Below are positions 1 to 9,449 of a stretch of 64,000 nt of DNA, piece after piece. Each line of letters opens with the position of its first letter. The first letter of the stretch is position 1. Below the pieces are notes generated by a model. It had not been told where the DNA came from and did no database searches. It was given only the letters and a program-made list of their open reading frames with translations. Position numbers and translations under genes: made by a program. The DNA comes from Vitis vinifera (taxonomy: Eukaryota > Streptophyta > Magnoliopsida > Vitales > Vitaceae): contig NC_081821.1 in NCBI RefSeq assembly GCF_030704535.1, positions 8,323,001 through 8,387,000 of the forward strand. The letters run 5' to 3'.

Positions 1-2757
1 TATTCGTGGCAAGGGAAAACTGTCTTTTGGACAGGCATTGTTGAGGTTGGTGTAATCTATACAAACTCGCCATTTTCCTTCTTTTTTTGGCACCACTACT
101 ACGTTTGCCAACCAATCTGGATAAGAAACTTCTTTGATGAATCCGGCTTTGAGCAATTTGTCAATCTCATTCCGGATGACTCTTTATCTCTCCGGGTGAA
201 AACGCCTAATTCTCTGTCGGACGGGTCTGGCAGTTGAAAAGACGTTAAGCCTATGAGATGCAATGGAGGGATGAATTCCCTTCATGTCAGAATGTGCCCA
301 TGCGAAGATGTCATGGTTCTGTCTGAGAATACTTTGCATGTCCTGAGTTTCTTCTTGTGTCATGAGGGAACTGACGTTCGTGAGGTGAGTGTTTTCCTCC
401 GAAATTTGGATTGTTTGTAAGGGATCTGCCGCCGGGGGATCTTTGTCCGCCGGACCCAATAATTGCTATTGGTCATGTGCAATGCTGGGTTCAGGGGGAG
501 ATGCATCCTCCTGGTTGGCCCCTGCCTCTCGTGCTATTTGATAGCATTGGCGAGCGGCTAATTGGCTGCCATATAGGTCGATTTGGCCATCGTTGGTGAG
601 AAAACTCACCATTTGATGATATGTAGAGGGGATAGCTTTCATGTAGTGGAGCCATGTACGCCCCAAAATGACATTGAAGGGTGATAACTCCTGTACTACC
701 GAAAACTGTACGTTGAGAGTGACTGGGCCAGCTTGGACCGGCAGTATGATATCTCCCAAGGATGTGGTTGATGATCCGTTGAATCCGGATAAGATTCGTC
801 CGGGGTTTTCAAGGCCCGTGAGACTATGTCCCATGTGGCCAACGACTGATGCTTGCACCAGGTCGGCCGAACTGCCTGGGTCAACTAGGATACGCCGCAC
901 ATCGAAGTCCCCAATTTCCAGGGACAAGATGAGGGCGTCGCGATGTGGTTGTAATGTTCGGGTGGGATCTACTGGTGGAAAAATTATTGTTCCATCTATG
1001 GGGCGAGGGCCCTCTCCAGTTAGACTCGGCCGGATGGAATTAATGCGTTCGCGTATTGATGCAGCTCGCAATAATTTTTGCCTCTTTCGCCTAGAGTCGT
1101 ACTCCTCGTCAAATGGACCTCCGGTAATATAGTTTATGACGGCCTTGGAGGCAGCTGGGGCCCTAAGGTTCCCGGGGTTGTGACGTTGGGATGCGTCCCT
1201 TCCTCCATTATCTGATCGGAGGTATTGCTTCAAATGCCCTGCTTTTATGAGCTTTTCGACCAGAAACTGGAAAGAGCGGCATGTCTCTGTTGTATGGCCA
1301 TGATCCTTATGGAAGGCACATCTCCTACTGCGATATCTTGTGGATGGGTCCGTTGCAATGGGTCTAGGCCATCTGAAGTCGGACAAGCCCTGGATCATTG
1401 GGAGAAGTTTCTCATATGATATGGAAAGAGGTGTGAGAGGCGGCATTTCCGGGCGACTTAGCCCTTCCTGCTTTCGGTCAGACGGCTTTGGCCGATCCGG
1501 AGGTTTATTATTTCCCTCCGTATTATTTCTAGATGGCCGTCCGGCAACCAAAACTTGCTGGGTGGCTGCGCGTACGTCATCTTCGAGCATTGAATATTTG
1601 TTCGCACGTCTGAACAAATCGTCCATTGTTGTAGGAGGCTTTTTGGCCAGTGATTCGAAAAATGGAGTGCCTGGACAGATGATTCGTTTGAAGATCTGTA
1701 GGACCGCATCCATGCTGCAAGCCTCTATTTGAAGTACGGCCTGGCCAAATCGTTTCACAAATTCCCTCAAGGATTCGTTATCTCGCATTTTTATGTTCTG
1801 GAGGGTGCTGATATTCTGTTTGTGTCAAGCGGAGCACAAGTATTGCCCCACGAAAGCTTCGGACAGGTCCCTGAAATTGTCAACAGAGTTGGGAGGTAGG
1901 CGATGAAACCATGAGAGGGTCTGCCCTTGTAGGCTGGCGGGAAATACTTTGCATAGTAATGCATCGTTGCCAATATCGAGCGTCATGAGCTGTCGATAGT
2001 GCATGATGTGATCGAAGGGATCGTTGGTTCCATCGTATGTGGAAAATTTTGGTACGAGGAATCCCCTTGGGGGCTCGTAATGAATGATATGAGAGCAGAA
2101 GGGCATGGAGAGCATGTCATCCAGCCTTTTGCTAATGGAGCCGATGGGTGGCTCGTTTGGAAGGTTTCTTCCAGCTGGTCGTTCCGCTGGGTGCGAACGA
2201 ACGTTCCGCATCACGGGGGTGACTACGGGGTCACGATGCGGGTGAATGTTTTGCACCATGGGGGTGGCCATGGGGTCAGGGCGTGGTGCCCAAGTTGTGG
2301 CCATTGGTGGCCTTGATCTTCTAGGTTCTTGCGGGCCTAGTCTTGCGCGCATCGAATTTGACAACTGGGATTTTTTATCACGTTGTCTCTTCGCTGAAAA
2401 GTGAGTAGAGTCTGAGCTTTCCTCACGGGGAGCTTGAGGCATAGGCGTGCGTGGCTCGTGAGGTCTTACGTTGCATGCTCCTGGGATAGCTCCTGTTGTC
2501 CCAGGATATATTGACTCCGGTTCTTGTTGAGGCCTTGAGTTTGCTACTTGGCCCCTCGAACGCTGACGTCGAGGAGGCCCTGATGTTGAAGCCTGGATGC
2601 GTAACACAGCATTTTCTTCTCTCAATCTCTCTGTCTCCTGGAGGAGAGCTTTCAGCTGTCTTTCGCTTGCCAACTGTCTCCTTTCGATGGCTAGGCGCCA
2701 TTCAAAATTATCCTCCTCTCCCCTACCAGATGAACGGCTTTGGGAAGGTGTGGCCAT
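1..2757 (-). pseudogene. gag-protease-RT polyprotein of gypsy element, three in-frame stops
   Basis: The likely start is the ATG at 2757-2755, 31 bases inside the primer site. One continuous frame runs leftward to the window edge. It is interrupted at 1827-1825 (TGA), 468-466 (TAG) and 186-184 (TAA); all three lie exactly in the same frame, so these are point nonsense changes, not frameshifts. Order: gag (basic, with HKDHGHTTETC), retroviral-type protease with active-site-like LVDPGSSADLV (around 900) and ILGRTWLH, then RT beginning with a GFIKEVSYPDWLANVVVVPK-type segment at 150-85. Each stop can be explained by a C-to-T change (CGA, CAG, CAA), the usual decay of methylated transposons. The DPG in place of DTG in the protease may be a family trait rather than damage. 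Confidence 0.85.
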
Positions 2758-2787
2758 CTTTTTTAGTGACTGAATCAAAGTAAAAAT

Positions 2788-2805
2788 TTCCCACAGACAG
2801 CGCCA
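2788..2805 (-). other. Primer binding site of the gypsy element
   Basis: Minus-strand TGGCGCTGTCTGTGGGAA lies one base inside the LTR end. It starts with TGG, the complement of a tRNA CCA end. Ogre/Tat elements are known to use an arginine-tRNA-type primer with a very similar site; which tRNA is used here is inferred. Confidence 0.65.
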
Positions 2806-2806
2806 A

Positions 2807-3621
2807 TGTTGATACCTCGAGTCCCTGACGATCCACGCAGTTGCTGAATGGGTGGACACGTGATCTCAACCTTCAAAGGTTCTTGATTCAGCCGTTGTAC
2901 CTGCAAAAGACGTCCGGACAGGGTGTCCGAACGCACCCTCCGATGGTTTTGTTAGCCATAGTTAGAGAGGGAGATATAGATCAGTTGGCCTTTTACTAGG
3001 TATCGGGTCCTTACCTTCCTCTTCGTGTGAAGGTATATATATAGTGTCAGGGACACTGTTCCTCTCATTAATGGTGAGGAGATATTTTATGTTGTTATGA
3101 TAACATGAGGTGGCAGCATGGTTATCGCCACCCTACGGGCGGCTGTCAGAAACCATGGTAGGTGATGCTGCTGTCAAAGATCGTGGGAAGTGATCATGTC
3201 GAATGGCCATGGGAAGTGACTTGTTGTCACCTCAACCCGTCCTTTCACTCTGCAGGTGATGGGACGTGGGCCATGGCTGGTTGTCGTGATAGCGTGTAAG
3301 ACTTGCTATACTTTAGTCAATGATCCGGACAATCTTATCCGGATAGCCCGTGTTGGTTATCCGGATGTATTGTGGAGCGGATGCATTTATGGAATCCGTC
3401 CGGATGCCTGTGCTTTGTAAACGTCGTTTGATCTTCCTTGACGTGGTCCGGATAAGAGAAGCTGAAACGCCGCTTGTACTTTCTTGAGGCAGTCCGGATA
3501 GGAGAAGCGCATCATGCGTATCCTAAGGGGAATCCGGATGATGCTGGTCCGGATGATAACACGTGCCACGTGTCACTGTGAGCTGCGTGCCACGTGTTTC
3601 CCAGAGGGAGGGGTCCCTACA
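2807..3621 (-). repeat. 5' LTR of the gypsy element (815 bp)
   Basis: In element orientation it begins TGTAGGGACC (3621) and ends GGTATCAACA (2807), giving TG...CA ends. The inner end is fixed well because the primer site follows directly; the outer end is less certain (alternatives within about 6 bases) because the partner LTR is outside the window and the target duplication cannot be checked. It contains a TATA stretch and a cluster of TCCGGAT motifs in its U3 part. Confidence 0.75.
3034..3047 (-). promoter_or_regulatory. TATA-like element in LTR promoter
   Basis: A run of alternating TA (minus strand CTATATATATAC) sits about 575 bases into the LTR in element orientation, the expected place for the core promoter that separates U3 from R. 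Transcription would run leftward. Confidence 0.5.
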
Positions 3622-3771
3622 ATCACAATACATGATCATACATGCTTCAACATCACATAGAGTTGACAACTCCTGGAGCTTTTTCTTCAAGCCCTTTTGC
3701 CTATTTCGGAAAGTTCTGCACCGAAGTTTCTCATTAGCGATCAACTCCATTTTTAACTTGCCACTACCCAT
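3622..3771 (-). pseudogene. Type I MADS-box gene, 5' fragment truncated by retrotransposon
   Basis: Starting at ATG 3771 the minus strand encodes 50 residues of a MADS DNA-binding domain: MGSGKLKMELIANEK, then FRNRQKGLKKKLQELSTLCD and VEACMIMY. The NEK...FRNRQKGLKKK and LSTLCDVEAC blocks are those of type I (M-gamma/M-beta-like) plant MADS proteins, which are usually intronless and act in female gametophyte or endosperm. The domain normally has about 60 residues; here it stops where the LTR begins, and downstream codons are retrotransposon sequence. The remaining 3' part should lie beyond the left window edge if this is an insertion rather than a deletion. An ATG 24 codons upstream in frame is only a readthrough of the GAA microsatellite. 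Confidence 0.8.
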
Positions 3772-3826
3772 TCTTCTTCTGAAGAAGAACAAGAAGAAGA
3801 AGAAGAAGAAGAAGAAGAAGAAGAAA
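3772..3826. repeat. GAA/TTC trinucleotide microsatellite in MADS 5' leader
   Basis: About 15 GAA units on the plus strand (3781-3826), preceded by an inverted TTCTTCTTCT stretch (3771-3780), so the two halves could pair. It lies just upstream of the MADS start codon. Confidence 0.9.
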
Positions 3827-5166
3827 GATTGATCAAAATTCAATCACTGGGTATGTGGAGCAACAGAAGAAAAAGGGGTGCGATCGATCAAGAACAGCGT
3901 TTCTCCTCTAATGCCCACCTGTGCTATTTATAGAAAACCTAAGCTATGGAAACCAGATTTAGAAACCAAATATAAAATACCCACAAAAATAAATAAAAAA
4001 TAAAAATAAAAATAAAAAGTGAATAATCAGTTACTAATTATGATTACGAATTTAAGATTCGAATATTTTTTTGACGTTGCTAAAAACGTTGGGAAAAGTG
4101 TAGCATTAGAGTGATTGAGATCAAAACGGACGCAGCTTTCGTCTTCTCCGGCACCGCTCAGATGGGAAGGATCTTGCCATTCCCAAAAGGCTTCCTCTTC
4201 TATTATTCACCTATGCCTACTATGAGACGTGCCTATGGCTTTGGTGAAGGATAAACGGAGAAAGTCCCAACCTCGTGGGATTTCTACAAACGGCGTCATT
4301 GGGAGCCTCTTTGAAACGCGTCGTTTCGGTTTCACCGTTTGACGCCCATAGGTCGATTGATCAAGTTTTGTGCATGGCTTGATCCTAGGCGGAACGGACC
4401 ATGGAAACCCTAGACGCAACTTCTTCTTGGCTTCGTGTTTCTACTTTTGGATAGTTTGAGTTTGAAAGTATCTAATGAGCTTCATGTGACATCCCAAAAC
4501 CCGGAGGCCAATGGCACCACAGTCACTTCACAAATAAAATTGTAGAGCCCTGTCCATTCCCATAACTGATCACATTTGATGACTGCCCTTCAATACAAAT
4601 CCTCCATGGCTTTGCTGCGAGTTGTTCTTAACTGAATCCAAAATTCTCATAAGGTGAGTTCAAAGCCCTGGATTATGCAAATTTGGACCTCTACGTTCTT
4701 TGTTTGCAAATTCAAGATTATTTTTAGTTTTACTATGAAAAGAAAGTCAAGTATGAGTAAAATTATTAAGGATTTTATATATTTTTAAATTATTTAATCT
4801 TTATATAAAAAACTTAAATAAATTTCAAAAAAATTAAGTATTATATAATAATAATTTATTGATTTTAAATATATTTTTTATTTTCCTTCATTTTTATTTC
4901 TTTCATTCTATTTTTCCTCTCTATTTTCTTTTCCTCTTATTTTCTTTCATACTTTTCGATAATCAAACATAACTTTTAAGGGATCCCCTCATTCTCAGAA
5001 AAGTAGACATCAAATCTACCTTAATTATATTTCATTCCAAAAGAGAGGGGAAATATTTATAAACACATGGAATAAAAAAAATCAAATAAAATAATTGAAT
5101 TGGATTTGTTCAGGAAAAGCCATCCTGTTATAAAGCTACATTTTTTTTGAATGGTAGATGACGTAA
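3827..5166. other. Intergenic region between MADS fragment and PPR gene
   Basis: The part 3827-4480 has higher GC and would be the former promoter side of the MADS fragment. I see no supported coding region; a 17-codon plus-strand frame at 4401 (start codon within ggaccatggaaaccctag) is too short to call. 4700-5160 is AT-rich and holds the 3' flank of the PPR gene. Confidence 0.6.
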
Positions 5167-6909
5167 TTACCAATAGTCATTGCAAGAACACCCTCTTTCT
5201 CTGAAATGGTGGAAACGAACTCTATCTCTTACTATTATTTCTCTATTGTAAACCTCGGATATGAGCTTTATGACCTCATGGCAGTCTCTGCAAACTCTAA
5301 GGTTCTTCACAATTCTAATGGGTGAGCCATTGGGGGTGTGTAGCAGGCCATAAGCAATAGCCAGCCTCTCACTATGAAGGCCTAATGCATATTCTTTTTC
5401 CTCTTCATCTATGTCATGGAGCACATCAACTGTAGAATTTACATGACCCACTTGTTTCAACTTTCTAGCCATTTGGTGAAGCATCCCATAAATCTTTTCC
5501 CTTTCTGGGTGTGATTCATCTCCCATGATGAACTTGTGGACCATGAAATTTATCTCTATGGAGCTCCACCCATGTTGTTTTTTGGGTGCCTTGTCTTTCA
5601 TTAGGCTCCTAACTTGGCAAACGCTTGACCATCTGCCTAGAGAAGCATACACATTGGACACAAGCACATAATTCTCAGGGCTGCTTGGATCTAACTTGAG
5701 GATTTTTCTACTTATGTGCTCTCCAAGGTCTTTATATCCATGTGTCTTGCAGGCACCAAGCAGTGTTCGCCAAAGAACAACGTTAGGCTCAATGGGCATT
5801 GTTTGGATGAATTTGTGGGCATGACCCACCATCCCTGCTCGGCAGAATAGATCAACCATGCAGCCATAATGCTTTATTTGGGGAGTAATTTTGTATTCAG
5901 TCCACATGGTCTCGAAAATTTGATGACCCTTTTCAACCAATCCGGAGTGGCTGCATGCGGATAAAACACTAGTGAAAGTGACACAATTGGGAATTGTCTT
6001 TGATCTTTTCATGGCATCAAACAATTGCAGAGCTTTCTCACCGTGCCCATGTATTGCATACCCTGCAATCATGGTGGACCATGCCGTCACATCTCTTTCA
6101 GCCATCCCTTGAAAGACTTTGAGAGCATTATCCAAACTCCCACACTTTGAGTACATGCCCACAAGGGCAGTGCCCAACACAACATCAATTTTGACACCCT
6201 CTTTGTCCATGTAAGAGTGAACCCACTTGCCCAAGTCTAGAGCACCCAAATCGCCACACACCCCCACAACACTAGCCAAAGTGAACGCATCACTGCTCAC
6301 ATTCTCCGCTTGCATTTCTCGGAACAACTTCAAGGCCTCCACTGCCTGCCCATTTTGGGCATACCCGGAAACCATGGTGCTCCAAGAAGCACTGTCTGGC
6401 TCAGGCATTTCATCGAACATCACGCATGCATAGTCCATACACCCACAAGCGGCATACAGTTTGATCAATCCGTTGACGAGTGGAGTCTCAAAATCCAAAC
6501 CCACTTTCACAATCTGTGAATGAAGCTCTTGGCCCTCGCAAAGTCTCAGTAGTTTACAACATGCCTTGAGAACAAACCCAAAGGTGTAGCTGTTCGGTGA
6601 AATGCCGCAGAGAAACATGTCTCTGTAGAGTGCGATGGCAGTGATGGGTGAGTCGCTTATGGAGTAGCCTCTGATGATGGTATTCCACATGAAGAGATTT
6701 GGATGGTGGGTACATGAGAATATGCGATGGGCGTATGCCACGTGGCCTGATAATGTGACAGCGGAGGACTCTATCAACTTGCTGGTTAGAAAGGTGTCCT
6801 GGGTTAGGTTGGCTCGGACCATGTGGGCTTGGATGGCCTTGAGGTCTCCAACCCTGGTGCACCTCTTGATAGCAGCCACCAGTGAGCCCTGGTCCAGCAT
6901 GGGCTTCAT
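5167..6909 (-). CDS. PLS-class pentatricopeptide repeat protein with E and DYW domains
   Basis: A single uninterrupted 580-codon frame, typical of the intronless plant PPR family. After a short N-terminus (about 1-70) there is a chain of PPR repeats of P, L and S type (about residues 70-390, e.g. LFMWNTIIRGY, SASWSTMVSGYAQNG, VTAWSTMIAGYAIHG), then the E region (about 390-470, with GWSSIEI) and a full DYW domain ending in the exact tripeptide DYW. The deaminase-like signature is present: HSE at 512-514, CRDC at 540-543, then HH, CSC near the end. These proteins bind single-stranded RNA in mitochondria or plastids, and DYW members carry out or support C-to-U editing. I cannot name the target site or organelle from the sequence; no clear long transit peptide is seen. 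The start ATG lies 20 codons before the first PPR-like helix, and the gene looks complete and functional. Confidence 0.95.
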   Translation of the reverse strand: MKPMLDQGSLVAAIKRCTRVGDLKAIQAHMVRANLTQDTFLTSKLIESSAVTLSGHVAYAHRIFSCTHHPNLFMWNTIIRGYSISDSPITAIALYRDMFLCGISPNSYTFGFVLKACCKLLRLCEGQELHSQIVKVGLDFETPLVNGLIKLYAACGCMDYACVMFDEMPEPDSASWSTMVSGYAQNGQAVEALKLFREMQAENVSSDAFTLASVVGVCGDLGALDLGKWVHSYMDKEGVKIDVVLGTALVGMYSKCGSLDNALKVFQGMAERDVTAWSTMIAGYAIHGHGEKALQLFDAMKRSKTIPNCVTFTSVLSACSHSGLVEKGHQIFETMWTEYKITPQIKHYGCMVDLFCRAGMVGHAHKFIQTMPIEPNVVLWRTLLGACKTHGYKDLGEHISRKILKLDPSSPENYVLVSNVYASLGRWSSVCQVRSLMKDKAPKKQHGWSSIEINFMVHKFIMGDESHPEREKIYGMLHQMARKLKQVGHVNSTVDVLHDIDEEEKEYALGLHSERLAIAYGLLHTPNGSPIRIVKNLRVCRDCHEVIKLISEVYNREIIVRDRVRFHHFRERGCSCNDYW

Positions 6910-8163
6910 ATGGTTATGGATGGATTTTGGTTGTTATTTTTATGTTGAGAGGAAATGTGGGTAGTCCCCAAAATGATTGTTAATGAGACATTGATGACTG
7001 AGATTGGGTGTTTGGAGGTGGTAAAAAATTTACCCCTCTTAGCAGCCCAACCCAATTCAAAATTCAAACTCAATTTTTTATTTTTTTTTATGACTATTAT
7101 TTAGTACGAATATGATTGATTTATTTTTATTTTAAATTTTTTAGTTCATTCTATTAAGTGTAACATAAGATTTGCAATTGATTTGTGTTAAAAAAGAGAA
7201 AAATAATATAATTAATTATTTTTTATTTAATTATAGATATAATTTTTTAAAAGTTATCTTCTTTAATTCCTTGATTTATGATGCAATAACTTGTATATGT
7301 CTAACACTTTAAAACCAGTGATTAAATACTAATATTTTGATTTGTTCACATTAAAATCAATTTTTTGAAGATTTTAAGCTAACAACTTTTCTCTTTTTTA
7401 TTATGGCAAAACTAAGGATATTGCTATAATATGATTTTCTTTTAAATAGACAAATTATTAGCGTTTGGACACTTTTATGCATTGGCAATTTCTAACACAA
7501 GAACCTGTTTACATAGTGACTAATTCTTCGATGAAGATTCAAGATTATTATTTATTCAACTAGATTGTCACGTGTTTTGTTAAAAGACAAGTTGGTTTTT
7601 TTAATAAGGTAAGATTGGATCAAAAATTTTAAAATTGAGTTAAAATGTCTTCATTAATTTTTGGCAACTTCGATATTTTATTCTTTGAAAAAAAAAATCT
7701 TAATTAATTTTTAGAAAGTTAATATTTTATTTTTTTAAGAAAATTATTTTCTTAAAATTTTTATGGAAAGTTGATATTTTATTTTTAAAGAAATTTATTT
7801 TCTTAATCAATTTTTAGAAAGTTGATAGTTTATTGGGAAAATTGTGCTTTGGACCCTTTTGGGCCCAAAAATTGGCCTTAAATCCATAAAACATGCATAA
7901 TTGAGACGAATAATATAAAATATGAAGAGAATATACCCTTCAAATTACCATATTTGATGTTTGCAAAACCTGGGTTTCATACGTGGTAAATTGAAGTTGT
8001 CATGTCCTTAAAATGTGTATGTGGCTATGACCTATTGGGTCTATTGTCCAATAAAATATATCAAAGACAAGATTTGGGTATGTTTGTGGAAAGAGAGGGT
8101 GAGCTTTTGGGAAGAAGAGTCTATGAAGATCATCCAATTCGTCCAAAATAGCTTTGCTTCGGA
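6910..8163. other. AT-rich intergenic DNA upstream of PPR gene
   Basis: Holds the presumed PPR promoter (rightward of 6909). The rest is AT-rich with a repeated motif related to AAAGTTGATATTTTATTTTT at about 7660-7830 (three to four degenerate copies). No gene seen. Confidence 0.6.
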
Positions 8164-8457
8164 TCAAATGGATCTCAAAAGCAAGAACTCCCATGAACAT
8201 CTAAAGTCGTTACACCAGTGGTAGTAGATGTGGTCGTCGTGGTGGTAGTGGCCTAGCAAAGGTCAAATAGATGTCAAAAGCAAAAACTCCCATGAAGATC
8301 TGCAATCGCTGCACCACTGGTAGTAGATGTGGTCGTCGTGGTGGCGGTGACCTAACGAAGGTCAAACGGATGTCAAAAGCAAGAACTCCCATGAAGATCT
8401 ACAACTGCTACACCAGTGGTAGTAGTTGTGGTCGTCATGGTGGTGGTGGCCTAGCGA
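8164..8457. repeat. 99-bp tandem repeat, three units
   Basis: Units begin at 8164, 8263 and 8362, each with the marker CAAGAACTCCCATGAA (or one-base variants) exactly 99 bases apart, and with a CACCASTGGTAGTAG block and a GTGGTCGTCGTGGTGG block in each. Because 99 is a multiple of three, both strands keep open frames through the array, which explains short apparent ORFs here. Units are about 85-90 percent alike by eye. No known family recognised. Confidence 0.9.
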
Positions 8458-9239
8458 ACTCCATTGAACATGAAAATATGTTAAATAAGGTATATGCCTT
8501 GGAGTGGTTTTGAGGTTAGTATAGTTTCTAGAATTGGAACCCACGTTTGTAGAGGATTGAGTGTGTTTTTATTAGGTTTCCAAAATTGTCACAAATTTCC
8601 CAATTTTTTACATTCTGAACCCTATATGATTAAAACTCCTTTATATTTGAGTAAGAGATTAATAATACGATGACTAGTAGTTAGGGAACAAATTTATACT
8701 TCAATTTTTGCTCATTTTATGAACCAAAACATTGCAAACATAGTTAACTCGTGTATGAGCAAACATTCAATTGTAGTTGAATCATAACACTTCTAATAGT
8801 GTATTATTCATCGTCCAACATTTTCTCGGCAACCAAACAGGGAAAAATACACCACACTTAAAAAATACATAAAAAACTTTGAAACTGAGTACTAACTTTC
8901 TCTTCTTTGTCGACGATTGACGTAGACAATCTCAGAATTCAAAATCTATTATTTTATGTTTCCTAAGAAAACATAGGAAAGAAGATAATGAAATAAAATT
9001 AAATAAATAAAGGTTTACTAAACTAACACAAAGCAACGATTCAAACAATGTCAAAATTTTTAAATGCCTTACACTTTCGAACATTTTCTCGGAATCCAAA
9101 CATAGTATACAACATTACGATTCTAAAAAGAAATCAAATCTAGAGCGAGATTTAAAGAACCTACTAACCTCAAATATCCAACTGCGGTCGACATGAAGGG
9201 TAACCTCAGTTTAGAACCAAGGAGGCAATGACCATCGGG

Positions 9240-9449
9240 GAACTAAAATCGAGAGAGAGATTAGGGCAATGTTTGGGGGTGAAATGAAATGGTTGGGAGA
9301 AAGGAAATCGGGAGAGAGAATAGGGCAAATGTTTGTGGACTAAAATGAAATGGTCAGAAGAGAGATTAAGGCAATGTTTGGGGCTAAAATGAAATGGTCG
9401 GGAGAAAGATTAGGGCAATGTTTGGGGGTGAAATGAATGGTTGGGAAAG
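9240..9449. repeat. Degenerate minisatellite, about 45-60 bp units, four copies
   Basis: The block TTAGGGCAATGTTTGG recurs at about 9261, 9320, 9366 and 9410, each followed by GTGAAATGAAATGGTTGGGAG or a near match. Spacing is 60, 45 and 45 bases. Confidence 0.8.

Larger units (their letters stand above)
1..3621 (-). mobile_element. Ty3/gypsy LTR retrotransposon, Tat/Ogre-like, 5' part only
   Basis: Read on the minus strand the order is LTR (3621-2807), primer binding site, gag, aspartic protease and the start of reverse transcriptase, which runs off the left window edge. This gag-pro-pol order in one frame, with an arginine-tRNA-like primer site, fits the Tat/Ogre/Retand branch of Ty3/gypsy. 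The 3' LTR, integrase and RNase H would lie outside the window. The coding frame has three stops, so this copy cannot make its own polyprotein. The right end abuts a MADS-box coding fragment. The lineage assignment is from the protein character and is not tested by search. Confidence 0.85.

Noticed and set aside
668-1132. Plus-strand frame of 154 codons
   Set aside because: Antisense of the gag-protease frame of the gypsy element.
8164-8457. CRISPR-like array
   Set aside because: Units are contiguous tandem repeats without unique spacers, and the DNA is eukaryotic.
8000-8544. Several short frames on both strands
   Set aside because: They come from the 99-bp tandem repeat whose period is a multiple of three; no start context or domain.
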